Shown piece by piece: positions 34,757 through 48,777 of a DNA stretch of 64,000 nucleotides (position 1 is its first letter; each line of letters opens with the position of its first letter). The stretch spans positions 1-64,000 of the forward strand of contig NW_020853581.1 in the NCBI RefSeq assembly GCF_000972845.2, given 5' to 3'. The position numbers and the translations under genes were made by a program. The DNA comes from Larimichthys crocea (Eukaryota > Chordata > Actinopteri > Sciaenidae). The notes beneath the pieces were generated by a model. The model did not search any database. It was not told the origin of the DNA and saw nothing but the letters and a program-made list of their open reading frames with translations.

Positions 34757-36420
34757 TTCTGCTGCAAAAATGTATATGTGTTCTCTAATCTTTCCTTTTG
34801 GGAAAATCTACCTTTTTGGGCCTCAAACAGTTCAAATGAAACTATGTGAGAAGTTTAGAGGACAAATGTCTTTATTGGAACTGCAACAACTTATAGACAT
34901 GGATGGGACAAAGAGACACTGGCACTTTTTTTGTAACTCGTCATGTGACAGGTTGGAAACCACTGTAATCCTTTATAAAAACAATAACAATATAAAATCT
35001 TAATCTAAGAAGTATCTAAAGCTGTTAAATAAATAAAAACTATTTCTCTCTGACATATGGTGAAGTAAAGTAGCAAAAAAGTAGAAATACTGAAATGCCC
35101 ATTCCCGAATAGACATCCAGTCATGTAAAGAAAAGCCAAGAGAGACAATCAAATGTGATATTTAATTGTGCGGTCATTCCCAGATTTGAAGTTGAAACAG
35201 TGACCAAATGGGACACAGTTATTTAAAGTGTGAAACTAAACTAACATCTTGTTGGATCCTGTTAACAGTACAATTGGATGTGGTTAAGTCTGATTCTTAA
35301 AGGAGTATTTCAGTCAGCTGGCTGAAAGAGGAAGTGAGATTTGGGATTCTGGCAGGGCCAGAGTTGGTTGGCCAGATTATCCCTCTCATGCAAATACCCT
35401 CCCTCCCCTGTCGGGTCCCAGTCAAGCGTGGGGGGGCTCAGCGTTGGCCACAGCTGCTTCCCGTTTCTGCTAAATCACACAGCAGCCATCTGGATGAGGC
35501 TGCCGCCGCACAATGCCACTGAGCTCCTCTGCCGGCCTCAGCAGGGTCTCTCCAGACAGGCCTGGCCCTCAGAGTCTCGGCCCCTACCTTCTGCTCCAGT
35601 GCCTGATCCTCTCTGTCCCAGCTCTTTGCTTCTGCCACTCCTCAGAAGACCAGCGGGACTCTTCAGGTCCTGGACACGGCACATGTCGACATGCTGGTGT
35701 GTGTGTGTGCATGGAGGGTCTCTACACATACACATCCTTAATGTGTGTGTGCTACGTATGGTCCCAGTACTCCCTTGATGTCACATTTTTAACACGAGTG
35801 TCTCTGCGCAGACAAATGCCACCATGATGTGTCAGCCTTGGGTTCTCTGTCTGTTCAGCATCCACTGATAAAAAGATCAGTATTTGATGGGAGAAACTGA
35901 ACTTTGCAACCACACATGTTAATTGTTCGGCATGTGGGGTGTTTATTTATTCACTTCTTACTCTGAATGTTCTTTTAGTGTTCAGTGTTTTTTCTATTTT
36001 AAACTCAAATGTCAGTCATTCATTCTTCCTCGGCTCTTCCCTGACAGCTAGGAGTGAGCAGCGTCTTGAATGACATCTAAACTTAATTATTTCAGCAGGT
36101 TCCAGAGTCTGAAATGAAAATCTCCATATTTCTTTAGAAGGTAAAAGGATAAAGTAAAAAGTAGCATGGTCCTAATTTACTGCAAACTTCAAACTGTCAT
36201 GTCGTGGTAAACATAGTCCAGTAAAGGAAAACTATCCTATTAAAATGATTTGCTATAAAATATCCATTTAAGAATATATAAATATGATCTAGTATCTGTT
36301 AGTAAGCCTCCATTTATTTGACAATTTCATCATCAAGTATAAGCTCTGCTTTCTCCTCATTTTTTCACTCATTCACTGGAAAATAAAACACATCCTCACT
36401 CTTTGTGCATATATAAAATA
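33091..36420. other. Intergenic, fignl1 to ikzf1
   Basis: No gene supported. It contains a (GAAA)n microsatellite at 34,712-34,756 and a GC-richer island at about 35,340-35,720 with an octamer motif ATGCAAAT at 35,388-35,395. Open frames in the GC-rich part have no recognisable family. Confidence 0.55.
34712..34756. repeat. (GAAA)n microsatellite
   Basis: About eleven uninterrupted GAAA units. Confidence 0.95.
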
Positions 36421-36423
36421 TCC

Positions 36424-36429
36424 TTTATT
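36424..36429 (-). terminator. Probable ikzf1 poly(A) signal
   Basis: TTTATT on the plus strand (AATAAA on the minus strand), about 820 bases past the ikzf1 stop codon. It would end a moderate 3' UTR spanning 36,420-37,251. Other sites further on cannot be excluded. Confidence 0.5.
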
Positions 36430-37251
36430 GATATTTTGCAAGCATAAAGCTCCTTCAAACCTCAAATGGCTCCTTTTCAATTTGAGACTAAAACAATTTG
36501 TAGCCATCAGGTATAAAACAACAACAAAAAAAAAGGCCAAGATAACATTTTCTTTTAATAAAACTAAAAATAGCTTCCAGCAGCAGTCATGTTTTTACCT
36601 CAAACACATTTAGTACAATTGGACAGAAAGAGATGCAGCTTTTATTCACTACTCTACAGACAAACATCGATCACTGTAATAAATACAAAAACAGACAGGC
36701 GTGTACATGTTATATAAATAATATGTAGGTTGGTAACAAGTACAAGAACAGGTTTTTGAAGTCTTTGGAAGGAAATGTGGGGTTATCTACACTGACTGAA
36801 ATTTGTATCGATTGTATTTAATATTGATATTTAAATGGTGTTTTCCTTTCAGACACTTCAGTACAGAGACTTGTAAGGGTGGAAATATTTTAGTAAAGTT
36901 GCTGCCTGGTTTTCCAAAAGAAAAGTTTATACATTTTATACATGTGGCAACTGTAAATACATGATTTAAAACCTATGTATGATGTGACAGTAACTCTGCT
37001 GTGTTATTATTTTGTTTCTTTCATACGGACAGATGGACGAGTCTTCCTCGTGATGGTATTTGAAATGAAAACAAATGCTTTTTTTAATAGTTGTGTCCAA
37101 CAAACATGCATACTTTGTATAAAAAAAACACAACTTTCAGACATCAACAGTATATTTTACATTTTATATTTCTATGCATTTATTGAGTGACTGTGGTTTT
37201 CCATATGTACACCTGTTTGTCTGTGTGTGTGTGTTCTCTGGTCAATGGCGC

Positions 37252-39736
37252 TCAGTAGCGATGCTCCCCTCGCGTTATGTGAGAGGAGAACTCGTATCGG
37301 TCTTGACTCTGGTGACCACAGAGGTTGCACTCGAAGGGCTCTCTGAAGCCATGGCAGCCCATGTGAATGGTGTACATGACGTGGTCCAGGAAGAGAACGC
37401 GGCAGTGTTCGCACCGGTACGCCCTCACCTGCTCCCCGTCTGCCGTCATCACCTTGAACCCCTGGGAGGCCATCTCAATGCTGGCCCGGATGGCATCGTA
37501 CTGCCTCTGCTGCTCCTCCTTCACCAGAGGGAGCACGCCGTTCCTCACCCCGGATGTGATGTGGTTGGTCAGGTAGATGAGGCTTGGGGCTGTCCCTCCT
37601 GGGCGATCCTCATTGTTGCTCTCGGTGTCTGTGGAGTCTTGGCCGCTGTGGCTGGGGGAGCCGTCCTTCTCGCTGGAGGCAGACTTGGAGTTGGAGAGCA
37701 GCAGAAGGTTCTCCGCTGCGCTGTCTTTGGCTGACAGGCCCGTCCCCGTGTGGCCCTCAGAAGCCGGCTTGTGGAGGAACATGGAGCTGAGGCCCACATC
37801 AGAAGAGGAGGCCGGGGAGGTCTGGACCAGAGGCCGGAGTGACTCGGCGCCAAGGTAACTGATGGCACTGTTGATAGCCTGGTCGATGACGTGGGGCTGA
37901 ATCATCTCACCTGCTCCTCCATCGTAGGAGAGGTCTGACAGACGTTTGTCACCTGAGAGGCCAGACAGAGAAAGACAATCAATGTGAAGGTTATACTTCA
38001 CTGACATCCTGTGATTTCATCCTAATACAGAGCCTACTTCTCTCTTGAGTCTTAAAATGACTCACTCTTTTTGTTTTCTTTTCTGATCTCATAGTTTCCT
38101 CTTGTTATTTCTAGTCTGAGCACTTCTCAACATTTTATTTGTTTACCTCTTCTGTTATCATCTTCTTAATTGTAAATTAAATTACACTGAACGTTCTGTA
38201 AATATCAAATCAAAGTCTTAATCAAACAAGTTAAAGGCACATTTCATGATCTGGCTGAACTGCAAAAACAGACTTGTCTGTCACACTGCATGCACTCTGC
38301 AGAGCCGAGGTAGCAAAGAAAACTGCAAAACTGAAAGAACACAAAACACAGTGCAGCTTCCATAGGTGCAGCAGTCACACTGATTTTTCAGCAAAAGTAG
38401 CGACATTGTATTTACACAAAGGAAGCAGATTTAAGCCCTTACCCACAAACTTCTGTGGCATAGTGCTCTTACGTTTAGCTACATTATTAGCTAGTCTGTC
38501 TAGCACCAAGGCTCTGTCAGATCCGGTCTGGCTTAAGTCTTCCCTCTGCTCATTCTGGTTGCTTTCTTCCTTTATTACTGGAAAGCAAGACAGAAAAGTA
38601 GATTTCAGAGTCATAGTAATTTGTGATGATCTGGCCTCCTGATAACACATGATGGTATTTTTCTCATTGAGCACAGAGCGGACTATTCTGACACATGTGA
38701 AGCGCTTGGTCTATAAATACAATATTTGTTCATGCTCAGAGATGAGGTGTAGATGCGTTTCTTAAGAATTGTATAGTGTGTTCATTCACTGTATGACTGC
38801 TGGGTATATATGGACAAATACAGAACTTTATACTAGTAATAAAGTAAATTAGCTCTGCAGATATTTTGCATAGCATTTACTAACTGCATTAGCCTTCATT
38901 CAAACAGAAATGACAGTAGTTTAACCTGACCTGTTGGAGCATTTAGTAACAGCAACATTGTCGCCGTGGTACACTGCTGTTGCATGCATAGTGAGTCCTG
39001 CACTCTGGGTAAAGTAGGCCATCAGATTTGGGTGAAAGTGTATGTCCTGTGAAGCACCAACCTGTGTAGATGCTGTTCTGCAGCCCCATGCACTGGAGGT
39101 AGTTGTGACATCTCTCTTTGTGCTCCTCAAGAGAGCTACGCTGCTTGTAGCTCCGCCCACAATAAGCACACTTGTGGGGTTTTCCGACTGTGAAAAAAAA
39201 ACAACATCATGTCAGTGAACAGAGCAATATTCTATGAGAAGGCCAGTATTAAAGTGATCAACAATGGCATTTGTAATGAGTACATTTTGGTTTAGTCAAA
39301 CAATAGCGATTCAAGCTGTAGTTATACTTTATCTCTTCTAAATGTCCCTTCTGTTTCCTGAAAAAAACAGGAAGTGATGGATTTCAGTTTCCCTGGAATA
39401 AACATAATAAACACAAAATGGGTATTTAGCATGAACAATGGTCAGACCGAAAAAAAAAAAAAAATTAGAGAGCACCAACTACAATAACTTCATCAGCAGA
39501 AAAAAAACATGGAAAAGACCAGGCACACTGTTTGACTGACAGGTGATCTTTGGGAAGTCCAGTGCAAAATCCTCACAAGTGGATCACGAGCAGAGTTGTT
39601 GCTACTGTTGAGGTCATGTCCTTTGTATTTTTGGGGGAATTCAGGAGCAAACTTGGGGGAGTTTCTATTCTGTAATTTAAAAGTTACCCATGGTGGAAAT
39701 TTTATCAAATGATCCCTGTACAGACATGATTTAAAA

Positions 39737-39787
<51 letters not shown>

Positions 39788-42700
39788 GGGTTTGACTAAG
39801 AAATGATCAGAAATGTTTTTCTGGCCTTGTAGAGAGGACTTAAAAGCCTACAAAATCCACAGGAGTGAATTATAATCTTTTAAATTACAAAATAAAATAG
39901 TTAAAATACAAATAGTAAAACAAATATGTATAAATAAATATATCAGTATTTCTAAAATTCAGACTAAGGCCCTGAGCATGAGCTACTACTACAGCTTATT
40001 CCTCTTTGGTGTAGAACAAGAGAAAAACACTGAAATTAATAATTTTGGGGTTTTTTTGTTTTGTTTTTGTTTTTTTGTTATTTTGCTTTTATAAATGTAG
40101 AATCCCTTCCAAAGTCCTGCTGCTGTAAATACTTGATGTACTAAATGTGTATTAATCCTCAGCTGAAAATAGTTCCCAACAAATGCACAACTGACTCAAG
40201 TTTGAGCCATGTGTACCTAAAACAACAGTGCTGTTTTAAGGAACTGCTCAGCCAATATAAAAAAAATGAAAATATATTTATTGAAATATTTATTCAAAAC
40301 TTCAGTGGAAATGACTGGGCTTGGAGCTGAGTCACAACCATAGATGGGAAGTTGGAAAGTCCTGAGAGATAGACCAATACACTGTTGGTTTTGAGTTTTT
40401 CTTGGGATTTGATGATTTGATGACACTCAAGAAATGTTAAATAATTCCAGTCATATTATTTAAGCATCGCCGGCCCTAATTTGACGCTTTTTTACTGCAC
40501 CATCCATGCAGCCTTTAAAGCAGCTGAATGAGCAAATTGTTTTAAGGTGACAGTGGTGTGCAGGAATAATTTTGATAATTCATATTTTTTACTATTCAGA
40601 GCAGGCTTTATTAAGTATTATTTAAACATAAACATTCACATTTCATTAACACTTCTGCAAAACATTTGCAAAAAAAAAAAAAAAAAAAGTGACACCATAT
40701 CTACACCCTGTTAACTTCCCCTTATAGAGCCCTGTGCTCTCACTGTATGCACTGCAGAACATGTCATGCCTTTTGTAAAAACTTCCACCCAGCGTTCCTA
40801 TTTCCACAAATGCAGCAGTGTGGTTGAGCTCTGCATACTCACCCGAGTGGGTGCGTAAATGGCCGGTGAGGGCGTCCCTCCTGCGACAGGCGTAGCTGCA
40901 CAGATGACACTTGAAGGGTTTCTCCCCTGAATGAAGCTTGATGTGACGCAGTAGGTTGCCCTTCTGGGTGAAAGAGGCACCACACTGGCTGCACTGGAAA
41001 GGGCGTTCTCCTGAGGACAAGAACACAACAGACACACATCACTGAAAAGAGATGCAGATAAAACAAACAGAAAAAAAAAAACAGGAAGAAAAGTAACTTG
41101 CATGTTTTACTGGCACCCAATTTTGTATGTTTTTTATGTACTCTACCAAGCAGTTCATGATTTTTAATTTTTTTCATGATTGCACTCCTCTCCCTAATCT
41201 CACTATGTTTGATCCCTCCACTGACAGCAATAAAAGCGCAAAGTCTTTGTCTTTTATATGTGGATGAAGAAGCGTGTTGCTGCTGTGGGAATGCGGGGTC
41301 ACTGCACTACAAGCATCCCGAGCGCCGGAACAAGGCGGATGATGGAGCGTCTCCAGGGCAGAGAGCGATCCAGCAGCCTGTGGGAGGGTTTCACAGCAGA
41401 GTGACACTCCATTTCTCCATGCTCCCCCTGCCCCACCGACTTCTGGCGCTCTGATCGAACAAGAGCCTTTCAGACTCAGCCTGCCAGTTCCGTAATGCAC
41501 CATTGCCTAGGTCAATTTGATCTGAAAATCTCATTTTTTCCTCTTCTTCGTCTCTAAAATAAGAGCGGCACATCACAATGCAAATTCAGCCTCATTTGAA
41601 TAAAGCGAAGGAAACACTTTGTGTTGAGAGCCAGTCTTCCTGATCAGCGCTTCTGGAATAAACCAATATCCAGCCTCTCCGAGTGTTGTGGCATTCTGTG
41701 AGAATGTTTTAATATGGCTTTTTTTTTTTCAAAGGCCCCCCATAAAATAAGAGTCACCAGTGAAGCAGCAAAAATATATAAAAGGGAAATTCATTAAAAA
41801 TGCATTTCAGGAGCAAAGACTCACCACAGAATATTTTCTATTTAAATAGGAGGCACTTCATTATATCTTTTATTGTACTTTCTTTTGCATTTACATTAGT
41901 CAAGTGTTCCTTTCTTCCATTTTGAGTTTCATTAGTTTCTAAAGCTTGACAGTTAAGTGCCTTTTTCAAAAATGTTCCCCACCACTGGTTGGCTTCATTA
42001 CAATAGAATATCAATTTTGAAATTTGAAAAACTTTTAATAGCCAGATAATTTTCAGTTTATAGAGATCCCATTTAATTGCAGCAGATATCCTGTTTCTCA
42101 ACTGAGGGCATGTTTTTTTTTTTTTTTTTCGGACCAAGTTCTTCTCTTCTGCTACTTTATCGCACAATAATTTGATCAGTTACTGTTGCTTGTCATGTGG
42201 TAATTCAGAGTCATTTAGACGAATAATAATGAATGCTAATGGTGTGCTCAAAGTCTATTTCACGCACGATAGGAAGGTCTACATGCATACAGCCAAACGC
42301 AAGGATGCCATTGCAACTACTGCTGTGTATAAGGGTGACTGCAAACATAAGAGCAGTTTATTTAGCTCTGCTCTATCACTAGAGTTTGTGTGTAGGCAAA
42401 GAAGACACAGCATATACACTGTGATACAGCTTGTGTTAATGCCAAAATACAGCAGGAGTCAACTAATTACCTCATTTCTGCCATTCAGGTCTAAAGAAAT
42501 GCTCTACACATGAGGGAGAGCCACAGCAGACACCTTTCTACCCCTGATCCATCCTCTCATACTAACAGTGAACATGGGTGCAAAGGAAGGGCATGAAGTA
42601 TTGCAGACGGCTTACCAGTGTGGCTTCGCTTGTGCACCATCAACACATTGGGGCCAATGCAAACTATCCCACAGATATCGCACTTGAGCTTCCCGTTGGG

Positions 42701-45700
42701 CAGCCGGATACCGCCGGCCGAGGAGAAGGCCTTGGCTTCGGGGCTCGGCTGTGAGCCGTTCACCTTGGCCCCAGAGGCATCGATCACGCGCAAGTCTTCC
42801 GCGCACTCCTCCTCCTCCACGCCATTCATGTCACAGGCCAGCTCATTCTCCTCATCACTGCGAGCCTCAACTTTAATGTTACAGGCTGGAAAAGAGGGCA
42901 AGGGAGGGGGGCCACGGTTTAGAATACGAGCATGATTCTTTCATGATGTTGTATGCTAAAGATGGGCAGTTTATCAGTGTTATATTGATGCTGTGACAGG
43001 AGACTAGAGAGAGCTGCTTATTGTAACACTGTGATGTAGCTTTAAAGTTGCCTCTGTTCTGCTCTGAAAGGCTTTCTAACAGGAGAGTAAAACCTTTTTG
43101 ACTGTCCTCACTGAATGATTGAATGATGGATGTTTAGTCATTATATCTACTTTAATTTTGGCTTTGACTATTTGTTTTAATTTTTATTTCATTTTAAACT
43201 TTCATAATTTACCTGGCCAGTTGTCTTTGTCTTTTTGTTTTTGACCTTTTATTTTGGTGGGAGGTTCATTCTTTTCCCTGAGTGAGACATGGCATTATGT
43301 GTAATATTAATTTTAGTTTCTTGTTTAATTAAAGACACATTTTCTAAAGACTACAGCATATTGATGAACTCAAGTGTGTTTTTCACAGCTATGAGACTGA
43401 ACTTTAATGAATTTTACGGTATTGTGCTGTTCATTCCCTCTTTTATCTGTTGTGTGTACGAGCACTGCAACTGCAATGTAATACAACTAAAGCAACGGCT
43501 TTGTGATGATAAACTTCCTTTCGTGCACAATACGACATTTTTATGTTTACCGGGATGCTGCATCAAAACTTCAAAAACTTCCCCTTATTTCAGGCATTTT
43601 TTTTTTTTATTTTTTTTTAGAAAAGTCAACAAACAGCCGATAAGATCAACCCACAGCCCACCCATTTAAACTGTAGACTCTACTGCGTGCTCTTTTCAAA
43701 GCAGCTTAGTCTATATCATAAGGATACACAGGTGGAGAGCTTGCCTGCTGTTTGAGGATGTCAGTGATGAGATGAAGAAACTCACAGATCATCTCACACC
43801 ATCACACTTTGGTGAAACAAATGACAGCAAGATAAACAGGAAACAGAGACACAGGAAGCAGTGTGAAACTAGGGACGACAGCGGTGTCTATAAGAGCAAC
43901 AGAGTACGATGAACACACACGCACAACACACACTCGCGTTTGGCCTTTTTACCATGAATCATGAATTCTAAGTATTATTTGCACAACATTTACAAAGTAT
44001 ATTTAAAGTCTGATGTTCCCAAAGTGATCAAAAAAGGAGAAGTGTCCTCTGCGTGGAACAATCAGCTCCTTCTTTTCCCACCAGAGAGCTTTAGAAACAA
44101 CTGACAGATCATGCAAGTCCCACAGCTACCAGCCTGTGGTTTTCATGTCACAGTGGCAGCCTGATTTCCCCATGCCTCTACCTCTGTTTGTACAACTGAA
44201 GAGGAAGAAGTGGAAATCATGAAATATAGGAATCTATGGAAAAGGGGAAGCTTCAGAAAGAGGGCCTGTCTAACTGAAATACCAAGAATTATGGAGAAGT
44301 GACAGAAAGGGAAGCACGGGAAAGGAATTGTAAAACAGTCTGTAACTGAAACATGTTTTTTTTCTTTTTCTTTACAGGAGTCTCATTTTCACCGAGAGCC
44401 ACCATGGGAACATAAATCCCCTAATGTACAGAATTAACAGCGTTAGGATCATGTGATGTTTTCAGCGCTTTTCCGATCACACAATCCGATTGTTCATCTC
44501 CAGAGTACTTTTTTAAATTTGCTGCCGTGTGACAGAAAATCTGCTCATCTGCTCGACTGCTGAAATTTTTTGGACAAACTCTCTTGTCTTTTTGCTGAGC
44601 AGATGAGATAAGAGAGTCACCAGGCACGCACGCAAAGGGAAGGAAAAGCTTCACTTCACGAAAGGGTTGTGCAAAAGCTGAGGATGCGTTACGGTACAGA
44701 ACTGTGTATGAATTAGTTACCAAACATGCTACATGTGCAATGAAAATGTAGTTACAATTAAACAAAGCTAACAAGGCATGTCAATGAGGATCTACTATAT
44801 TCCAGCACGAAACTAACAGAACTATTATTGCCATTGTGATTTTAATGTCACTCGGGAGTTCCTCTGGCTTTATTTACATTTAAATGAAATTTAGGACTCC
44901 TTTTTACATTACTTTTATCAAGCCAAATTGTTTTGCTCTTAATTGGAGTGACCCATTTTCACTATTTATCCATTATTAACTATTTCAGCATTCTCAACAT
45001 GTGGTCTTTTTGTCCTCCTTCTTTTTTTTTTATTCCATTTTCTTCACTTTAGCTACTCCACAATCTTTCCACGCCCCTCCATGCAACTGCTTGGTTGGGA
45101 ATCCCTGACACGTTGACACCTTCTGTGACATTTTGTGAAACGCAGTCAAGCCGTGCACGTGTCCAACTCACCATGCTTGCGGAGGTGGAAAGGGAATTAC
45201 AACCTGCACCGTGCAGCAGAAGTCTTCTTCTCTCCTCTATTTTTTTTTTTTTTTTGAAGGGAGATTTTACATCGCAACTGTTGTATAACGTGTGTGTGTG
45301 AGTTTCTCACTTGAACCACCAAGGTTTTTCAGTAAAGCGTGAGCACTTTAATGGTGATGTAAATATTATGCTGGAGGGATTTTCTGCAATTGATTGAATT
45401 TGTTTCCATTTGCATATCACAGAGCTCGAAAGCAAAACTCGCTAAGTGGCTGCACCACTTCAACCTTCTTAATTCAATGTATGGTTTCCGCCACAAAACC
45501 TCTGATTTCCACAGTTTTTGAGTAACAGGTACTTTTCTAATGTCAACAGGGAGCTGTAGAATTATACCACAGTGAAAAGGCATAATTAGACTATTGCCTG
45601 ATTGTATTGGCAAATAAGGCACATGGGAATGTAGCCACTGATCCAGGAATAACTCTTTAACTGTATTTCAGAATTGTTGGAACAATGTGCTAAAGGCTTT

Positions 45701-48700
45701 TTATGTTCTGTATGTATCTGTATTAATGTATCTGTAGCCGTCAGTTGCTGTGACATTTCATACAGCAGCAGGGCTCTCAGGTTATCAGCCGGTTAAAGCA
45801 GACAGAAGGGAACCATGAATGTTGGGCTGCCACTTCTCATGGATATGGGGAAGTTGTGACTGAATCGGGAATAGGAAGAAGGCGTTTTACTATATATAAT
45901 GTTTGTCACGGTCACACATCCTGATTTGCTCGTTTTGGGAAGCAAGTGTCAGATCACATCGTCGACAAACAAAACAGGTCGCAATAAACTGGTTATAACC
46001 TGATGTGGATCTAATGCTCAGATAACAGACACGTCCTGTAGCAGGGAATGAAACTGACAACTGCTGACGCACGGGACTAACTAACTAGCATGTGTGTTAA
46101 AGAAGTATCTTTGGCATAAAAATAACAAATTATCAAGCTATATTGACAGAGGTCGATAGCAGAAAGGAAGAACTTAGCAAGTGTGTTAGTTCTGCAGTGT
46201 GGAAACACAGGGAGCCTGCTGGAGGTTCCTGTTACTGACTTGTGCTGCTCTCACTGCCTGAAAATAACCCTGTGTGCAAGATAGTGGAACCACATGTGTT
46301 AAACCACGCTAGCAACACACTCAACACGACTTGCAGGAACACCGAAAACAGCCTGCTTTTCCCCTCGCACTTTTTTTTTTTTTTACCAAAAAAAAAACTC
46401 GCCTCCATGTTTTCGGGAACTAGACTCAGCTCAGTCTCCCTCTTAGTCTCAGGTCTCTGAAATAGCAAAGGCTCCGTCTGAATCACTGAAAGTGAAAGAG
46501 AAATCATTTTACTGGGATGTCAAGAAGGTCATTGTACCGCCTTGTGACTTTAGCCAAATATGTCTCCATGCTTATTTTCAGTTTAAGCCACACGATGGTA
46601 ATAAAATTAAACTTGCATTTTTGTGACAATTTACTAGACACACTGAGCCGGAAGAACGAAATCAGCTTCACTTCGACCTATTAACTTCCCTCATGCTCTG
46701 AGTCATATACTATGTGAGGATTGCAGCATTGTGAATGTGCAACAACAATGACGATCCAGGGCTGTAAAGACTTATTTGCAACAGGAAATCACCTAGGTTT
46801 TGAGGTTTTGAGCTTTCGATACTTTGAGGTCCCATGTCCCACATATAGTCCCCTTGCTTTTTGCCTCTTTTTTTTTTTTTTCACGACAGAGAACTGAGCA
46901 GCACATGATCCTGTGATAATTATAACTCATTCTGGCTTTTATCGCAGAGGCAGCGATGCATAGATGTACCAGATACTTGCACTTCCCTTCTTTTGCTGTT
47001 CGGGCTCTTTCTCTCTGTCCCTATATAGACACATTCGAAGCGATCACACTGTATAGGGAAAGAACAGAAACTGACATGAACTCTCATCCACGCCGCCAGC
47101 TCTCTTTACCACTACTGATAAACTTCAAACATTTAAAACATCTGCTTTCTGACTATTTTTCTGTCTTTATTCCACATTTTACTAAACGTCTATCAGTCGA
47201 CTGATATGAGATAAATAAAACCGCCAGACGCTCCCTAACTCAATTTGACGCGTTTTAATTGCTCAGATGACATCGTAGCACTTGTTCAGAGATCCCTGCC
47301 TGTGTTGAGCTCACGCACAGCCCTGACAGCTCAACAGTTGTAAAGTCAAACAGAGAGTCTTTGTGAGCAAGCGTGTGTGTGTGTGTCTGTGTGTGCAGGT
47401 GTGTGACCTATGTGGTATAGTGATGTGCTGATCTCTTGAGCTTGGCCCTGTTCCTGAACTCTTTATCTCCAGGAGTGTTGAAACTGTCTGATGGCAAGTT
47501 CTTCTTAGGAAACTCTTACACATCCTATTTCAGTTTCCTCTCACATTTTTATTTTTTGACTCTGTGCTGTTAATCTTTGCCGTTATCTGGATAAGTGGAA
47601 GAACACAGATAGGATGGTCAGCTGTCACGCTTGTATTTTTTTGTTTTTTTTGGCATCACTTCAAATTATTTGTAATGATGAAAACAAAAAATAAATAGCA
47701 TGTTTTGAAAGTGTGAATTTCATGAATAAGCAAAATAGTACTTGTATTAATTATCCTATAAAAACTGTGTGTTATGTCTGATTCACTCTCCTGTAAACCG
47801 ATTAGCTATTAATGACCAATAATGATTCCACCTTGAACATTTCCTGTTTTTTTTTTTCACAAGCCCCCCATGTTGGGAGACTTGAGATAAATATACATCA
47901 CCGTTGTGAATTCCCCTAACACGCTTCCCTCCTTATTTTCACCATGATATTCCCTGGCTTGATGTTCACAAACTCAAATCAAGGCCACATTAGCTATTCC
48001 TTAAGATTTGGCTTATTAATGACATGCCATGGATCAAAGGGATTTTTTTAACCTTTTCTGCCAGTGACCTAAATGTGTCTCTTTACAGCTTTAAATTAAT
48101 TTTTCCAAGGGATTTGGAATGGCAAATATCTCCCACTGGATGTGTATGGGATTAAGTTATAAAAACATTTTTATGCTTTTTTTATATATATGTTATGCTT
48201 TTGATGCTGACATTACTTTAATTTAACCATTTTACTCTGATTTGGATGCTCTGGGAATGAATACATTACTGTTGGGAAAGGCACTGCAGTGGTTATGACT
48301 CATTTTGATTGCTGCTTCATGGAATACACTTAACTTAATGTCTCAGTCACACACTTAGATTCATTTAGTCCTAATTTACACAAGCATCAGTGATGTTCTG
48401 ACTGGCTTTGGGCGCGTTTGGTGAGATGCTGCCTCTTACCTTTGTCCCCTCTGTTGTTCTGCTGGTGGGTGGAGCTGGCTGACAGGTCCTCTGGGACGGC
48501 CATGGGTTCCTCTGCCTCCTCGGACGCTTCGTTGGCAGGGGGGCTGTCCCTGCCTGCGGAGATACACACCAGCAAACACTCATCACTCACCAACGCAACC
48601 CCACGACATGTCTCATTCAGGGGAAGCAAAATTACCTCCGGCTGGTGTAAGAGCCTGTCTGTAGGCCTATTGTATCTACCTTTTGCACTTTACGGCTCAA

Positions 48701-48763
48701 TCATGCAGTAGATAGTCTTTTACCTGGCATCTGGGCCATTTCCTGGGCCTCCTCTGTCTCCAT
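37252..48763 (-). CDS. ikzf1: Ikaros zinc finger transcription factor, seven coding exons, about 517 aa
   Basis: Ikaros is a DNA-binding regulator of lymphoid and other blood lineages and acts with NuRD and other chromatin complexes in the nucleus. Coding exons on the minus strand: 48724-48763, 48440-48553, 42616-42885, 40843-41010, 39062-39187, 38443-38577, 37252-37952. Every internal junction splits a codon after its first base and the frame stays open to 517 residues (human 519). C2H2 fingers begin at Cys120, Cys148, Cys176 and Cys204 (DNA binding), with the dimerisation fingers at Cys465 and Cys493. Family signatures are [35 protein letters not shown] and [19 protein letters not shown]. 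The protein ends GEHRY, shorter than the mammalian GEHRFHMS. Ikzf3 is the nearest alternative, but the convergent fignl1 neighbour is the human IKZF1 arrangement. Fingers 2-3 and finger 4 lie on separate exons, allowing isoforms. Confidence 0.95.
39734..39787. repeat. (TAAA)n microsatellite
   Basis: About thirteen TAAA units in an ikzf1 intron. Confidence 0.95.
44595..44612 (+). promoter_or_regulatory. Composite TAL1::GATA motif in the large ikzf1 intron
   Basis: CTGAGCAGATGAGATAAG matches the known CTG-N8-AGATAAG composite bound by TAL1/GATA complexes in blood cells, with an additional full E-box CAGATG inside. The match is exact in sequence and spacing. Function is inferred from motif and gene context only. 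Confidence 0.5.
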
Positions 48764-48777
48764 GCGGTGCAAGTACT
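48724..48777 (-). other. ikzf1 first coding exon with start codon
   Basis: Acceptor CTCTCTCCCATTAG ends at 48,778 and the exon starts at 48,777. The ATG is at 48,761-48,763 and encodes [13 protein letters not shown] before a donor GTAAAAG. It is followed by a 170-base intron and the exon encoding the acidic [20 protein letters not shown] segment. The start matches the position of the human MDADEGQDMSQVS exon. Confidence 0.85.

Larger units (their letters stand above)
38020..48439. other. ikzf1 introns, notable content
   Basis: The introns are AT-rich with no nested gene seen. Contents: a (TAAA)n microsatellite at 39,734-39,787, poly(A) at 40,672-40,688, poly(T) at 42,113-42,130, and a composite TAL1/GATA motif at 44,595-44,612 in the large intron between the exons at 42,616-42,885 and 48,440-48,553. 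There is also an octamer ATGCAAAT at 41,578-41,585. Short open frames are incidental. Confidence 0.6.

Noticed and set aside
35341..35778. 145-codon open frame in the GC-rich intergenic block
   Set aside because: No family resemblance, overlapping frames on both strands are equally open, as expected from base composition.
37174..37734. Plus-strand 186-codon open frame
   Set aside because: It is antisense to the last ikzf1 exon, whose minus-strand frame encodes conserved zinc fingers.
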